A stretch of 64,000 nt of DNA, taken from the NCBI GenBank assembly GCA_029224185.1, contig CM055211.1:7433603-7497602 (forward strand). The letters are read 5' to 3'. The position numbers were made by a program, and so were the translations under genes. This stretch comes from Karalla daura (lineage: Eukaryota; Chordata; Actinopteri; Chaetodontiformes; Leiognathidae). Below the pieces are notes generated by a model, which ran no database searches, was not told the origin of the DNA, and saw only the letters and a program-made list of their open reading frames with translations. Shown piece after piece: positions 48,947-60,345 of this stretch. The first letter of the stretch is position 1. Every line of letters starts with the position of its first letter.

Positions 48947-51900
48947 CGCCCTCCTCTGTGTGACTGCAGACACACTGGCAGGCGATCTACGTCCGGCCTG
49001 CTCCTCCAAGTGCTGTCACAACAGCATCACATCATTAATCACGCTCTTGTTAGAGAGATTCAAACATAGGTCGTCTGGAGCGTCTGACCGTCCAAGGATG
49101 TGATTTATTTCGTTTGTTTTTTTATTCTTTTCTTCTGCTGTTTTCAGAGAAAGTGGAAAGGAGCAAAGGGCGAGCGACTGACTGCTGCAGAGCAAGGTGA
49201 CATGAGCTGCTAGAGTGGTGGGCGGCGACATGTTTATTATTCATTGGTTTGGGTCTGGATCACCTTTCCCCCGAGCTTCAAATCCTCTGCACATTTTGTG
49301 TTTCGAAGGTGAAACTGCATGCACGTTTCGGCGCTGTAAACACGCAGGCCACACTGGACGTTTAGCGCCAAGTTCTCCTTCGTCCTGGCAGACGGACAAA
49401 ACGGCGAGAGAGACACAGAGTGAGACCTCGTAGGAGAAGCCGTGAGAGGAGACAGTGAGCAATGTGTCCCTCCTGAGGGAATCACGGCAAATGAAGCGTT
49501 GTAAAGGCCGAGCATATCCAACGGGACACGACTTCAGGCATCGCTGCCAACGTGTCACAAGCACAACACTGGCAGGCCGTGAAACACACACACACACACA
49601 CACACACACAAGGGGAGTGAACAGGAATCACACAGTTTGCAGGGTTGTATTGATAAAGATGCAGATGCATGAGGCGCTGAGATTCCCATGTGCAGGAAGC
49701 ACATGAGGAGCGGCAGCCAGCTGACACTCAGCTGACCGGATCGATGATGATGTTTTCCGGTGACGGCTCCTCTCTCCTCTGTTGCCATGGGAGATGTTTA
49801 TGTAAGCCATGCCTAATCCTGTTAACTGCTACTGCGGCTACTGAGCAGCGCAAGTGTTCGGCAAAGCCGCGCTGCAGAAAAAAGGAAACAACCCCAACAA
49901 CAACAACAACAAAAAGCATCTATCTGTGAGTCCTTTTAACCGAGTGCTGGGCTTCTGTTGCTGTGTCTCAAAGAGGACAAGTGGAGGAGCAGAAAGGGAA
50001 GATGTATTTTTAGCCTTTGATTGGGGAGAAAAGAAGGAGAGGAGAGAGGGAAGCGATTGGGTGCGTGCGCGAGCATGCTTCTGCAGCACAAACTGATGAT
50101 TTGCCGAGTAAAGAGAAATTAATTTGAGTGCACAGGCAGAAACCGCATCCTATAGGATCCTCGCGGATTAAGGAGGAGACAAAACGCAAGTGGGTCACGT
50201 CACGCTGTGGAAGTGATCTCGGATGGACGCAGCTGAAGGGACGGATATCGGGGACGTTCGGTTGGACCACTGACCCTCAGTCCCAACCACTCAGGATCAT
50301 GGGAGGAGAGACGGTGAGAGGAGACGAGGCAGAGCAGGACGCAGCCTCGTCTCCTCCTCTCGTCTCCTGCTCCAGAGCGCAGCGCTGTGACTGCAACGCT
50401 TTTTCTTTTTTTTTTTTTCTCCTCTGGACAATCGAAAGCATCATGGACCATAAACCTCCACCTCGCTGCCTTATCTCCAACCTTCGCCTCCGCCATCATA
50501 AAAGACAAACAAACAAACAAAAAACACACACACAACCTTTACACAATTCTCAGACGATTTTGCTCCGACTAAAGGAGCGTTGTTTAGGTGTCCCTCCATC
50601 TTCTGCAGGACGGGAACGACAGGGGAGAAGGTCTAAGCCTAATTATCCCGATTAAAAAGCAGAGAGTATGAACGAGTCGTACCAAAGAGGATTACGCAGA
50701 CATGAAAGGCGAGGGAGAGAGTGGGAGAGACGATGAGACGTCACATACATGCAGTCCTCACAAAGGAGACCGGACAGGGAGCCTATGCATCGCTCACCGT
50801 CTCCCGCTCTCCTCCCCCATCCCTCCACCCTCTCTCCCTCCACTCTCTCTTGCTCCATTAGCTTTATTACACTCTCCGGGCGGAAGACTCGGGCTGTTGT
50901 ACAGTCACTTGATCATGAAGGTCAACAATGGATCCGCCGTGGCTCCGATACCGGCCCACGGTGCATCTCCGGGTTCTTCCCACGAGCTCCGACATTCCCT
51001 GGCCTCTACGGACACGGAGAACCAGGTCACTTTGGCGATCTCTGTCATTTTAGCGCCACCATCCCATTGACCTCCAAATGATTCCTCTGCCGCCCAGAGG
51101 ACGACTGTTCCTCATCGTTATGGCGAGATTATTTCATGTTTTCTCCCAGGATGAGGATGCTCCCACACTGGTTAAAGCTCCTCTCTCCGAGGCAGAGACG
51201 TGCACACACCTGGCTCCCCCAGAGCCAGCGCTGCACAGCGGCCGGGCCTCCAGCCCATTAAGCACAGTTTTGTTCTACTCAGCGAGTCATCGTCGCTCTG
51301 ATGCATCTGCTGATCACAGCACGGAGAGGAGCATCAACACACGGAGCTCCTCCGGCCTCCGGGGGGGCCTCCTCGGCCCACAGACAACTGCATCCCGACA
51401 CCTCCAAACTCCTGCAGGCGTCTCCGAGGCCATTCTTCCCAACAAACACAAATCACATTGTTATAACCCCGACAGCACTGATTAAAACTGGGATCATGGT
51501 GACCTTCAGTGCAAATTAACCTTTAGAGTAAACTGCCTTCATCAAGCTGAGGTGAGTGCTGCATGGCTGCTCCCCCTGCTCCTCCTGCTCCGGGAGGAGC
51601 AGAGCTCGTGGGGAGAACACAGTCAACCTGATTCAGCAGCCGCAACATTTTTCTCATTTGCTGTGCGAATGAAAACATGTTTATGGATAAGCAGTTTCGC
51701 TGTTTTTCGAGGAGAGACGTGACGAGCAGCTCACTCATGCGCCACGTCTTCAATCACGCTCATCCGTGTAACATCACCCCGCGCCTCCTCCCACTGCTGC
51801 ACTCAGCAAAACCAGTTCAGCTCCCAGTAAAAGGTCAGAGTGCTCGCTCTGGCATCTGCCGAATAGTCTGGTCAGAGCAGAGAGAAGCAGTGCCGGCCCA

Positions 51901-52964
51901 GGTGGCGGGAGGCTGGGTGAGGAAGAACCTGAGCAGACACTTCACAGTCAGGCCTGGAGACGAGGCACCAGCTGGACGCTGCACACGCTACTTCTCCTCA
52001 AAAACCGCTGTTACCATCTGACCACGTGTGAGGTGAGGGGTGTGAGCTCAACAAGCACCTCGAGTCCTGGGGCCTAACGCGTTCTTTGAGTGCCATTTAG
52101 TCCCTCGTTGGTCTTCCACACAGGGAAGCCGCTTCTCCGGAGAGGCAGAGCCAAGTGATGTGATCGGACATGAAACCGATTCCAGATCAAATCAAACACG
52201 TGTCTCCTCTCGCTTGCAGTGTCGTCACATCGGCCGTGCTGCAGTTTGAACCCACGGCGGCTCGCGTGGTGTGACTCCCATCCCTGTGTGAGAGTCCTGA
52301 GATATTTATAGCAGTATGTTTTGTAATGTAATAAGTATATGTGCTTCCCACTGCATTATTGAGGAGAAATAAATATTTATGTGGCACAGTTTTGCCTTCT
52401 TCTACTTGAGGAAACCGTGCATCACATCCAGCATGACCCACATACTGCTGAGGTGTCTCCCTGTCTCATGTGCATCTCTCACCTTCCATCACTCCTCATG
52501 CATGGCACCACACACACACACACACACACAGACTGAGCTAGGCTGGGCTGGGCTGGTCCTGTGCTCTCAGGCCTGCTGCTGGAGGCTTTGACATTGTGGA
52601 GCTGCAGCTGAAGAGCGTGTGATGTGAGGAGTGACCTGAGTGTGTGGAGGGTAAACGGCGAGGCTCTCCGGGGGGGCAGCTTGTTCTCTCCAGCCCTCTT
52701 TTAGAGTTCAGACAAGTCCCATGATGCTGGGAGATTAATGAAGCTGCACTGGCACTGTGATCCCTACAGGATACACACACGCACACACACATACACACTA
52801 TTCATCTCATATGATGACAGCTTCACTAAGGTGAGCTCTACACATTACTCCAAACACTCACCGTCAGCAGGGCTGGATATATGCAGGTTTTCAGACTGAA
52901 AGGTACAGCCAAACATGTCTCTCCAGGTTAATGTGCCTTTCCCTCACGGCAGCTGCAGGACCGG

Positions 52965-53040
52965 GACCAGGAGCAAGAGGAGGAGCAGGAGCAGGAGCAG
53001 GAGCAGGAGGAGGAGGAGGAGGAGGAGGAGGAGGAGGAAG
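52965..53040. repeat. (GGAGCA)n / (GGA)n repeat
   Basis: Trinucleotide and hexanucleotide purine repeat; it gives a spurious Pro/Ala-rich frame on the minus strand. Confidence 0.88.
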
Positions 53041-53360
53041 AGGTGCTGCCTCTGTCTCCATCCTCCGGCCTGGAAACGACACAGCCGAGCTGCAGCAGAG
53101 CCTGGGATGATGTCGCATTAACACGCGGACTCTCACACCTGCAGTCCTCGCTTAATTACAGCTCTGCAGCACCACCCCGTGGCCAAACACTGGTACTGCA
53201 TCGCACGCCTTGTTCAAAGAAAACAGTTGTGTAACGTGTAAATATACGACTGTTTTAATGTAATATTAAAATCTACGACTGTTTATAAGTGTAGTAATTT
53301 ACTGTACACAGTCTCCATGCATGTGTACACAGTACAGAGCTGCGGAATGTCTGCAAGTGA

Positions 53361-53380
53361 AATCAATCAATCAATCAATC
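53361..53380. repeat. (AATC)5 tetranucleotide repeat
   Basis: Five perfect units. Confidence 0.9.
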
Positions 53381-53814
53381 GAGGTTTTTCTCTGTGCAAA
53401 ATATTCTGAAAGTCTTAAAATTACAGCTGTACAAGATGAACACTGTTTTCTGCTTCAAAATGCAACTTACTTCACAAAAGTAGCATATTCTAATTCTCCA
53501 AACTACACAATTGTCTTACATTTCACAGCAGTATGATGAGGGCACTCGTGGTTGCAATTTGCAATCTTCATTTAATTGTCATATCGCGTTCAACCACAAG
53601 CTTTGACTGGAAACACTGGATTTCACCAGACAACAAGCAACAAGGTCAAAACATTAACAAACACGCGATTTAGATGAATCCCTTCATCAAATACATCCAT
53701 TACTCATTACACGACATAGTAATGAGAACAGGTTGGAACTGTTACTGCACTGGAACACATGTAGCAAGTACTCTGCAACACTGATAATGAAACATGATGA
53801 GGATAAGGGTCACA

Positions 53815-54331
53815 TTAACCACAGTCCACCTCTGTGACTTCCTGCTCCTCGGACACAGACGGAGCACGGCCAGGAAGGTGCACAGACAGGTCCTTCATCT
53901 CCATTTGCTCCAACAGCTCGTCCTGGCGTGTTTGTGCCCACGTCCCATCAACCCTTGAAGCCTCCTGTCTGAGGCACAGGGAGCGCAGCAGGCTGAGCAT
54001 CCTGGGGCTCCACCTCAGCATGAAGCAGGCGTTGATGCAGGTGGGGATGATGATGAGGAACGGTGTGATGATGAAGGCCAGGGACCTGTAGGAGTCTGCC
54101 TCGCGCCCCCCGGTCATCGTCAGCCCCACGAAGGACATGTGCATGGCCAGCGGCAGCAGGAACATCAGGATGTAGAAGCCCACGGTGCGGCTGGCCCGGC
54201 GTGTGCTGAGCTTGAGGACCACGCTGACCCTGAACGCAGCGCGGAACATGCAGGCGTAGCAGTAGCAGGTGGAGAGGATGCACGGGGCTACGATGAGAGA
54301 TGGAGGTCCGAACAGCTGCACATGCTCCCAC
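53815..54331 (-). CDS. Orphan GPCR exon 2 (TM5 to C-terminus)
   Basis: It begins (R)WEHVQLFGPPSLIVAPC, covers TM5-TM7 and ends with an acidic tail SEEQEVTEVDCG and a TAA stop. The acceptor is ttttactgtgacag. Confidence 0.82.
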
Positions 54332-55362
54332 CTGTCACAGTAAAATAGGATAAGTGAAGATCATTTAAAATAAGATGAGATGAGAGAAGAGTTTTTAGGA
54401 AAGAACATTCACAATTCACAATACACAATGTGATACACATTCTCAACAATAATACAATAATATAATAATATATACAATAAAAGACCGCACAATGAAGCAA
54501 TGATAATTGTAATGTAACAGGAAAAAAGTATTACAAGTATTAATCAATTAATTAATTCCCACATGGCAATTTTGTGTGTGGATTTAATTTAATTAGTAAA
54601 AAAAAAAGTAAGTTATGACTAATGTGGTAACTTACAAAGTCCTTGATTAATCAACTTGTGTCAGCTGTGTCCCTGCTGTCCCCTGTCTGTGTGCTGCTGA
54701 GGGTGATAACCACAATCACTGTGATCAAGATGTGACATCTGCATATTGTTTCGTCCCCGCTCCTACCTGGACAAGGATACCTGCTGCGTGATGGCAAAGG
54801 CGTCACACAGGAGGCCGGCTGAGCCCTGCTGGGGGCCAGGCTGGGCCCAGAGCACCACCGACCCCCCCTGGAGGCTCAGGGCGGCGCTCAGCAGCCACAG
54901 CAGCCCCGTGCTGAGCCGCACGTTCCAGCTGCTGACCAGACGCAGGTAGTGGATGCCGTGGCAGATGAAGATGTAGCGTTCGACGGCCAACAGAGCCAGA
55001 CTCATCTGGGATGTGAGGAAGAAGAGGTGCAGAGTGCAGAACTGTGCCAGGCACCAGTAGTTGCGGATCAGGGTCTGTCTGCGGGCCACGGACCACAGCA
55101 CGGACACGGCCGTGCACACGCTCAACCCCATTCCACAGATGGAGATGTTTCCGACGAGAAAGTAGTGCGGCTGCCAGAGCAGCTTCCTGTACCTGGCCGT
55201 CAGGAAGACGAGGAACCCGTTGGCCACCAGTGAGAAGAGGACGCTGCTGGAGAACAGCAGGAAGAAGGTCAGGAAAGTTTTCTCTGTGAAGGAGAAGTTC
55301 CAGGAGCAGCATCCAGACACGCTGGAGTTGTTGTGGAGGAGAGAGCCGTTTGACATGTCCAT
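53815..55362 (-). CDS. Orphan rhodopsin-family GPCR (GPR148-like or fish odorant receptor-like)
   Basis: Two exons, 54767-55362 and 53815-54331, join in phase 2 (TCCAG|gtagga ... gtgacag|GTGG) to give about 370 residues. Seven hydrophobic helices are visible. TM1 carries LVANGFLVF, the TM3 start has the disulphide Cys (NYWCLAQ), the TM3 end has ERY instead of DRY, TM4 has LLWLLSA, and an ECL2 Cys follows (GLLCDAF). The N-terminus has three N-glycosylation sequons (NGS, NNS, NFS). TM2 lacks the usual Asp, and TM7 reads PTCINACFM instead of NPxxY. The PHYFL..NI segment and the IHYL stretch after ERY resemble GPR148; the overall layout also recalls fish odorant receptor 131-2-like proteins. The ligand is unknown. 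A nearby upstream donor (CAG|gtatcc) would break the frame, which supports the chosen one. Confidence 0.82.
54767..55362 (-). CDS. Orphan GPCR exon 1 (N-terminus to ECL2)
   Basis: It starts MDMSNGSLLHNNSSVSGCC and covers TM1-TM4 and the second extracellular loop, ending QQVSLS plus AG before gtagga. Confidence 0.82.
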
Positions 55363-56791
55363 GGAGGCCTGATGCTCGTTCCTGCTGCAGAGCAGAAATG
55401 CGTGAGCTGTGTGATGACAGCCTTATAGACAGGCACAGCGTGGAGGAGGGGCTGAGGAGATGCTGTGGAAAGCCATAGCGGTCTGCTTGTCGAGACCTGA
55501 TGGTGTGACATGTTTTTACCGATTTAAGTAAGACTTGAGGAAAATCAAGACTTTTTCATAATGGTCATTGTAACATGCCTGGCGGTGACTTCCTGGCTAA
55601 TTAAACACCTGCCATGCTGGGTGCTGCCACCTGAGGATGCACGTCAATTTCATTGAGTGACTTCCCAACTGCAGTGCTAACAGAGCTTGTGCAGAAAATT
55701 CACATGTAGCATTAAATTAAATTACTATTTGAAAAGCGTTCAGGATTTCTGTTTTGTAAAATCACTGCGGCTTCCTTTCTTATTTTCATTTTTTTTCATT
55801 TCATTTTCTATTTTTACTTTGTTTTCAGCAGGAATGAAGATGAGACAGGGGGCATCTCATAATGTCAAGCCATACTACATGTGAGACTAAAGTAAAATTA
55901 AGATCAAGATAAGATTAAGATAAGGTTAAAATAAGATTAAGAAAATAATTACGCTAGGATTAAGATAAAATTAAGATAAGATTATAAAAATAAGATAAGA
56001 ATATATAAACACTGTAAGTCTTCACCTCTGCGGTAGGTGAAGACTGACATGCAATCTACATATAGTGACCTATGTCACAGAAAATCAAACATGTACTTTT
56101 TGCAGAACATCACACTGATCATGATTCCTGGCTCTTCATTCATCAGCCTGGAGACAGAAACCGTCAGGACACGTTTTCCCCACTTGCCTCGACTTCGAAC
56201 AGCGACTGAAATTTATTTGAATTAAATAAAGTCTTGTACATTTCACAGCTATAGGGGCCTACATAGTAAGCAAAACAAAGTCTACTCTCTGTCCGTGTGC
56301 GGGACTACACCACAGGGTAGTCCCAGACAGTTCTGTCATGGTGTGACTGGAGGAGCGAGCCCAGCTGCTGGGGAGAAGCAGGCCAGAGGAACCGCTCCCC
56401 GAACCATCAGCAGACGTACAAACAAAAACAAAGACAGGAGTTCAAAACAAAAACAAAGTACATGAGACCCTCCATTGGTGGAGGTCCAGGAAGTGTGTTC
56501 ATGCTGATTCCTTCCTAAGTAAAACATCCAGCACTTTGAAATTAAAAAGCAAATATTTCACCAAATTACCATGCTTTAAATGCAGATAGCTTAAAGTTCT
56601 TTGTGATGACCACACAGATGACAGGCTCGTTATACGTTGTATAGATATCGTATGGTAAACTTCTGCTCTTCTCCAACGTCCACATTTCAACATTTTCTAC
56701 TGGAATTTGCTGCTTTTAATCTAGAGCGTGAGGGCTGTGTGACTGGTTGAATGTAGCTGGACTCTAGGCTGCTGCTGGCACCAGCTCTGCT
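55363..56791. other. Intergenic, AT-rich, with a degenerate tandem repeat
   Basis: It lies between the GPCR start and the ccnyl1 stop. It contains the AAGATTA-type repeat at 55895-56001. The 5' flank of the GPCR (55363-55510) presumably includes its promoter. An ATTAAA on the minus strand at 56715-56720 is a candidate ccnyl1 poly(A) signal. Confidence 0.5.
55895..56001. repeat. AT-rich degenerate tandem repeat
   Basis: Variants of AAGATTA / AAGATAA repeated about 14 times between the GPCR and ccnyl1. Confidence 0.85.
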
Positions 56792-56908
56792 CTAGGACAG
56801 CACGGCCTGCGCGTTCTTGATGCCGACCAGGTTGTCGGCGCTGATGGACCTCCTCATGGCCGCTTTGCTCAGGTCCTTGTATTTGTCCTCACACAGCCTG
56901 GAGATGGC
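56792..56908 (-). CDS. ccnyl1: ccnyl1 exon 10 and stop
   Basis: AISRLCEDKYKDLSKAAMRR then SISADNLVGIKNAQAVLS and TAG. The C-terminal end is characteristic of CCNYL1. Confidence 0.95.
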   Translation of the reverse strand, partial: AISRLCEDKYKDLSKAAMRRSISADNLVGIKNAQAVLS

Positions 56909-58920
56909 CTGCAGGCGGAAGCGGAGGCGCACAGCGTTAGGAGCGCAGCAGCAGAGGAGGAGCAGACGTGTGCTTGGCCCGAGGCTGTTCACACTCACCT
57001 CCAGCTTCTGCGCCCGCTTGTTGCTCAGCGGCTCCAGGGGGAAGCTCAGGTTGTTGTCGTCGGCCAGCGAGCGCAGGTCGAAGTAATACTTGGCGTAGAC
57101 GCTGGCCGGGACGTTGATGTTGAACTGCAGCAGCTCCAGGAAGTGTCGCTCCATCTCGTTCCTGCGTGGAACAGAGCCAGGGGTCGGTCAGAGGCGTGAA
57201 CACTCACCCGGCAGGCTTCGCCTCCTGCAGGACACTCACATGTCCTCCACCGTGATGTCTTTGAGGATCTGACAGTAGTCCACGTTCCACACCGCCTGGT
57301 CGTCCCACACCTTGGAGGCCAGCAGGATGGCACCCAGAACAATGCGCTTCCAGTTACAGGGGCAGATGTCCATCTCTGCATATGTCAGCAGCCTTTCCAG
57401 GTACACCTACAGCACGAGAAGGACAAAAAACAACACGAGCGTCTTGCATTGAAATCCTTCCTCAGCGTGCCATCCTGAATCTGACTCACTGTGCACACAG
57501 ACGCTGCCTGCAGGGCCCGCCTGTTAGTGACACACCTCCGGCAAAGCCAGAAGGCTTTGTTTAGTTTGTTTGGCTTGTCAAGGAGGAGAATGCCTTTGTT
57601 GGTCTGCGTGCTGGAGCACATGCGTGTGCCCGGGTGTCACCCTCTCACAGCCACCTACCAGAGTGACGATGGCGCACTCGGCCGTGAGCTGCGCCGAGCT
57701 GAACAGCGTCCGGATGAAGCGGTAGATGAGCTTGTGCTCCGGGTCGACCACGGAGTAGTCGTCTGGGACTTTCTCTCTCTGGTGGGGGGGGGCAGGAGTT
57801 AACTTGTCATCAGTCACAACACGACGTAACACGGTGCAATCAGAGGGGTGTGCTCACCGACAGAGGGTGCTTCTTCTCGTCAAATATGTCCAGCGAGCGG
57901 TTCGAATCCCTGCCGGGAGCAGATCCACAGTCAGAGCGTGCATGTGGGCGTTTCCTGCCAGGCTGTGCTAAACAAGCTGCTACCATGCTAATACATCAAG
58001 CCAGCAGGTTCACCACCAAGCAGCTGCTACTTCATGGACCTCACATGAAGTCAGACAAATACGTTTGTTTATCAAGTGCTAACAAGACGTAATCTGACAG
58101 GACTTCGGACTTGTCCTACCTGTTCTTTATGTGATAGTAAATGGCCAAAGCGACGCTGGAAGAGAGACATCGACACGGATCAACAGTCAAAAACACTTCA
58201 CAGTCCTGTAAAGACCTGTAGGACGCGGAGGCACAGCCACTCACCATTTGATGGTGCTCTTGAGGTTGGGCTGGCTCACTGTGCTGTCGTCAATGAATAT
58301 AGTGGAGCAGGAACTGTACTTTTTGGTAAGAAGCCCCGGGGACATCTACGAGAAGGTAGAAGGATGGAGAAGTGTAAGAGAAAGGCACAAAGTCATTTAA
58401 GATAGATCGATAAACAGAGTGACAGATAGACAGGTAAAGGATTTCTCACTTACATGATTCATGTAGTTGCTTTTTCTTTTCTCACGCACTGAAATAGCAG
58501 CAAACAATAACCAAGTCAATGTGACTGGGAGTGTACACAAAATGTTCAAAGTAAAATTTGTTCACAGATTTGGACTGACCATCGGTCTGGGACTTGTTGA
58601 GGAAGAGGGTGCTGGCTCTGGGGTGGTCTGATGGGTTGGCTTCTTGGGCCAATTCTGCAATTAGAATAAATGGATGAAAGAATGAAGGAATGAACGAGAG
58701 AGACAGCGTCCTCACTCTGCATTAACACAGGCAGGACGTGGCTGGAGTGCAGTCACCCACCATCTGGGAGCTCCCTGTCGCTGATGTGCTGCAGGTAGGT
58801 CCCCGTGTCCTCGCTCACGTCCTCGGTGGTGGTGATGGGGCACTCCTCCAGCTCCACCTCCCTCCTGTGAATCTTGGGACTCTCTCCAGGGGAGATGCAG
58901 CAAGACACGGAGCCTCCCAT
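56792..58920 (-). CDS. ccnyl1: Cyclin-Y-like protein 1, complete (10 exons)
   Basis: It encodes a membrane-anchored cyclin that activates CDK14/CDK16-type kinases, for example in Wnt co-receptor phosphorylation. Exons 5' to 3': 58761-58920, 58580-58654, 58454-58488, 58245-58345, 58120-58155, 57858-57909, 57659-57778, 57240-57406, 56999-57161, 56792-56908. All junctions are GT-AG and in phase; the product is 341 residues. The start MGGSVSCC gives an N-myristoylation Gly2 and adjacent cysteines for palmitoylation. Conserved blocks are NPSDHPRASTLFLNKSQTD, KYSSCSTIFIDDSTVSQPN, the cyclin box (RTLFSSAQLTAECAIVTL, LGAILLASKVWDDQAVWNVD) and the C-terminus SADNLVGIKNAQAVLS. The last two favour CCNYL1 over CCNY. 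The sequence before the ATG (ttgttgcag|gtcagcg) looks like an acceptor, so an upstream untranslated exon is likely. Confidence 0.96.
56999..57161 (-). CDS. ccnyl1: ccnyl1 exon 9
   Basis: 163 nt, MNEMERHFLELLQFNINVPA then SVYAKYYFDLRSLADDNNLS and FPLEPLSNKRAQKLE, phase 2 to 0. Confidence 0.95.
57240..57406 (-). CDS. ccnyl1: ccnyl1 exon 8 (cyclin box core)
   Basis: 167 nt, VYLERLLTYAEMDICPCNWK then RIVLGAILLASKVWDDQAVW and NVDYCQILKDITVED, phase 0 to 2. Confidence 0.95.
57659..57778 (-). CDS. ccnyl1: ccnyl1 exon 7 (cyclin box start)
   Basis: 120 nt, REKVPDDYSVVDPEHKLIYR then FIRTLFSSAQLTAECAIVTL, phase 0 to 0. Confidence 0.95.
57858..57909 (-). CDS. ccnyl1: ccnyl1 exon 6
   Basis: 52 nt, RDSNRSLDIFDEKKHPLS, phase 2 to 0, donor TCG|gtgagc. 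Confidence 0.94.
58120..58155 (-). CDS. ccnyl1: ccnyl1 exon 5
   Basis: 36 nt, CVALAIYYHIKN plus AG, phase 2 to 2, donor AACAG|gtagga. Confidence 0.94.
58245..58345 (-). CDS. ccnyl1: ccnyl1 exon 4
   Basis: 101 nt, MSPGLLTKKYSSCSTIFIDD then STVSQPNLKSTIK, phase 0 to 2. It contains the conserved serine-rich regulatory block. Confidence 0.94.
58454..58488 (-). CDS. ccnyl1: ccnyl1 exon 3
   Basis: 35 nt, VREKRKSNYMNH, phase 1 to 0, donor CAT|gtaagt. Confidence 0.93.
58580..58654 (-). CDS. ccnyl1: ccnyl1 exon 2
   Basis: 75 nt, ELAQEANPSDHPRASTLFLN then KSQTD, phase 1 to 1, donor GATG|gtcagt. Confidence 0.94.
58761..58920 (-). CDS. ccnyl1: ccnyl1 exon 1 (myristoylation signal)
   Basis: 53 codons plus one base, MGGSVSCCISPGESPK to QHISDRELPD, donor GATG|gtgggt. 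It holds the lipid-anchor signal. Confidence 0.93.
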
Positions 58921-60084
58921 CGCTGACCTGCAACAACCCTGCTACGGCCGGCACGGTTTCCCATACAACTGAGGAGAGATCACCCACAGATCTGCCTGGG
59001 GCTGCAGCAGGAGGCCTGCACCTCAGTCTTACTCTACAGCCGATGAAACAGCGAAGGAAACTAGATCTGACCTGAGATTAAAACCTACATCTACACTTGA
59101 GTGTGGTGTGCTGCAGCCTGGAGCAGCCTCAGTGTGTGGCTGCAGGGAGGCTTCAGAGCAGAGCTGTGGAAGTGCAGGCAGCCTGGATCCTGTGGGACAG
59201 CTGACATATTCAGCACTGACGCACTCTGGCAGAAAGTTACAGGACTGGACGATGAGTGAGTGTTATTACGGCTCAGAGGGTGTGGATCCAGAGTCAGGAG
59301 CTGCCCTCTCTCCCTCCATAGCTGCCAGCTTAGCATAGCATCAGACCTGCCCCCTAGCTCCTCCGGATTAATCCAGCTCGTCTGAGGACAAACTCCGCCC
59401 GCCGGACCCAGATTAATGTCCACACCCCGGGATTAAACTCCACGTATCGTGAGACATCAGATGAGGGAGAAAATCAGGAGACTTGAAACAATAAACCAGT
59501 GTTAGCTCTCATCTCGTCGCAGTCGCAGGACACGTCTTGGATGTCAAGGCAACATAGGAAGTTGTTTGAGTTGACATCCGGATAATGACTTTCAAATTAA
59601 AAGTTGAACCTGTCTCGACAATTTTGCAAAGACTTCCAGTTTCCGCAATTCACAACACTTAAAGATTATTTCGGTACGGCATTTATAAACATAATCCAGC
59701 TTCAGATTTCAGTCAATAAAATTCTGTTGTCACATGAATCCATGAGTAACGATAAGGAATAATATAGCCATTGATGATGATGTTCAATTAAGGACTCAAA
59801 TACATAATAAATGCATGTATTTTATATTCCAAGATTCAATTCATCCTAAATTGGAGTCGTTCTCCTTCGTGTTCCTTAATCACCATCACAGTGATGATTA
59901 AAATCGCAGGTTTCATTTGTAAATTTCTATGCTTGTATTTTGACAGTAAGAGGCTTTTCACCTGCAAAGCCTGCCCACTTTATTAGCGTTCTTTGAGAAA
60001 AATCCTCTTAGATACACCCATTATAAAACCGAGCGTTTCCATTGGTTTATTCTAGCCAAGCTGCTGCGTGAATGGCTAAAGTGG
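58921..60084. other. Divergent intergenic region between ccnyl1 and mettl21a
   Basis: The two genes point away from each other. The ccnyl1 half (58,930-59,460) is GC-moderate and probably holds its untranslated first exon. The rest (59,500-60,050) is AT-rich and unique. No coding sequence was recognised. Confidence 0.5.
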
Positions 60085-60135
60085 CTAAGCGAGGAGCGGA
60101 AGTGCGTCAGAACCCTACTGCGCACGCGCACTGAT
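60085..60135 (+). promoter_or_regulatory. mettl21a core promoter with ETS and NRF1 sites
   Basis: CGGAAGTG at 60097-60104 is a consensus GABPA/ETS site. TGCGCACGCGCA at 60119-60130 is a full palindromic NRF1 site. The pair, 15 bases apart and TATA-less, sits 69-102 bases before the ATG, typical of a housekeeping vertebrate promoter. Confidence 0.7.
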
Positions 60136-60151
60136 AAACCCCGTAAAAGAC

Positions 60152-60163
60152 ATGGCTTTGTAG
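60152..60163 (+). other. Minimal upstream ORF in the mettl21a leader
   Basis: ATG GCT TTG TAG lies 36 bases before the main ATG. If the leader is transcribed unspliced, ribosomes would meet this three-codon uORF first. Confidence 0.4.
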
Positions 60164-60198
60164 TGTATTTTTCCTGCAGATTGTTTGCCCCCCCAGGT

Positions 60199-60345
60199 AT
60201 GGCTCTTGTTCCCTATGTAGAAAACCCTCTGCCGGCTCTTTCCAAACTCCACAACTCCTCAGCGCAGTTTCGCTTCGCCAACCAGGACCTCCGCCTGGCG
60301 CAGGACTGGAAGCAGCTCGGGGTGGCAGCAGTGGTGTGGGATGCA
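60199..60345 (+). CDS. mettl21a: mettl21a exon 1
   Basis: 49 codons, MALVPYVENPLPALSKLHNS to VAAVVWDA, donor GCA|gtgagt. Confidence 0.94.

Noticed and set aside
52891..53136. Pro/Ala-rich minus-strand frame
   Set aside because: It is a translation of the GGAGCA/GGA simple repeat.
54763..54780. Alternative GPCR donor CAG|gtatcc
   Set aside because: Using it would join exon 2 in a frame that destroys TM5-TM7; the gtagga donor keeps the receptor intact.
57890..57915. tRNA B-box-like GGTTCGAATCC
   Set aside because: It lies inside a ccnyl1 coding exon (RDSNRSL), with no A box or cloverleaf around it.
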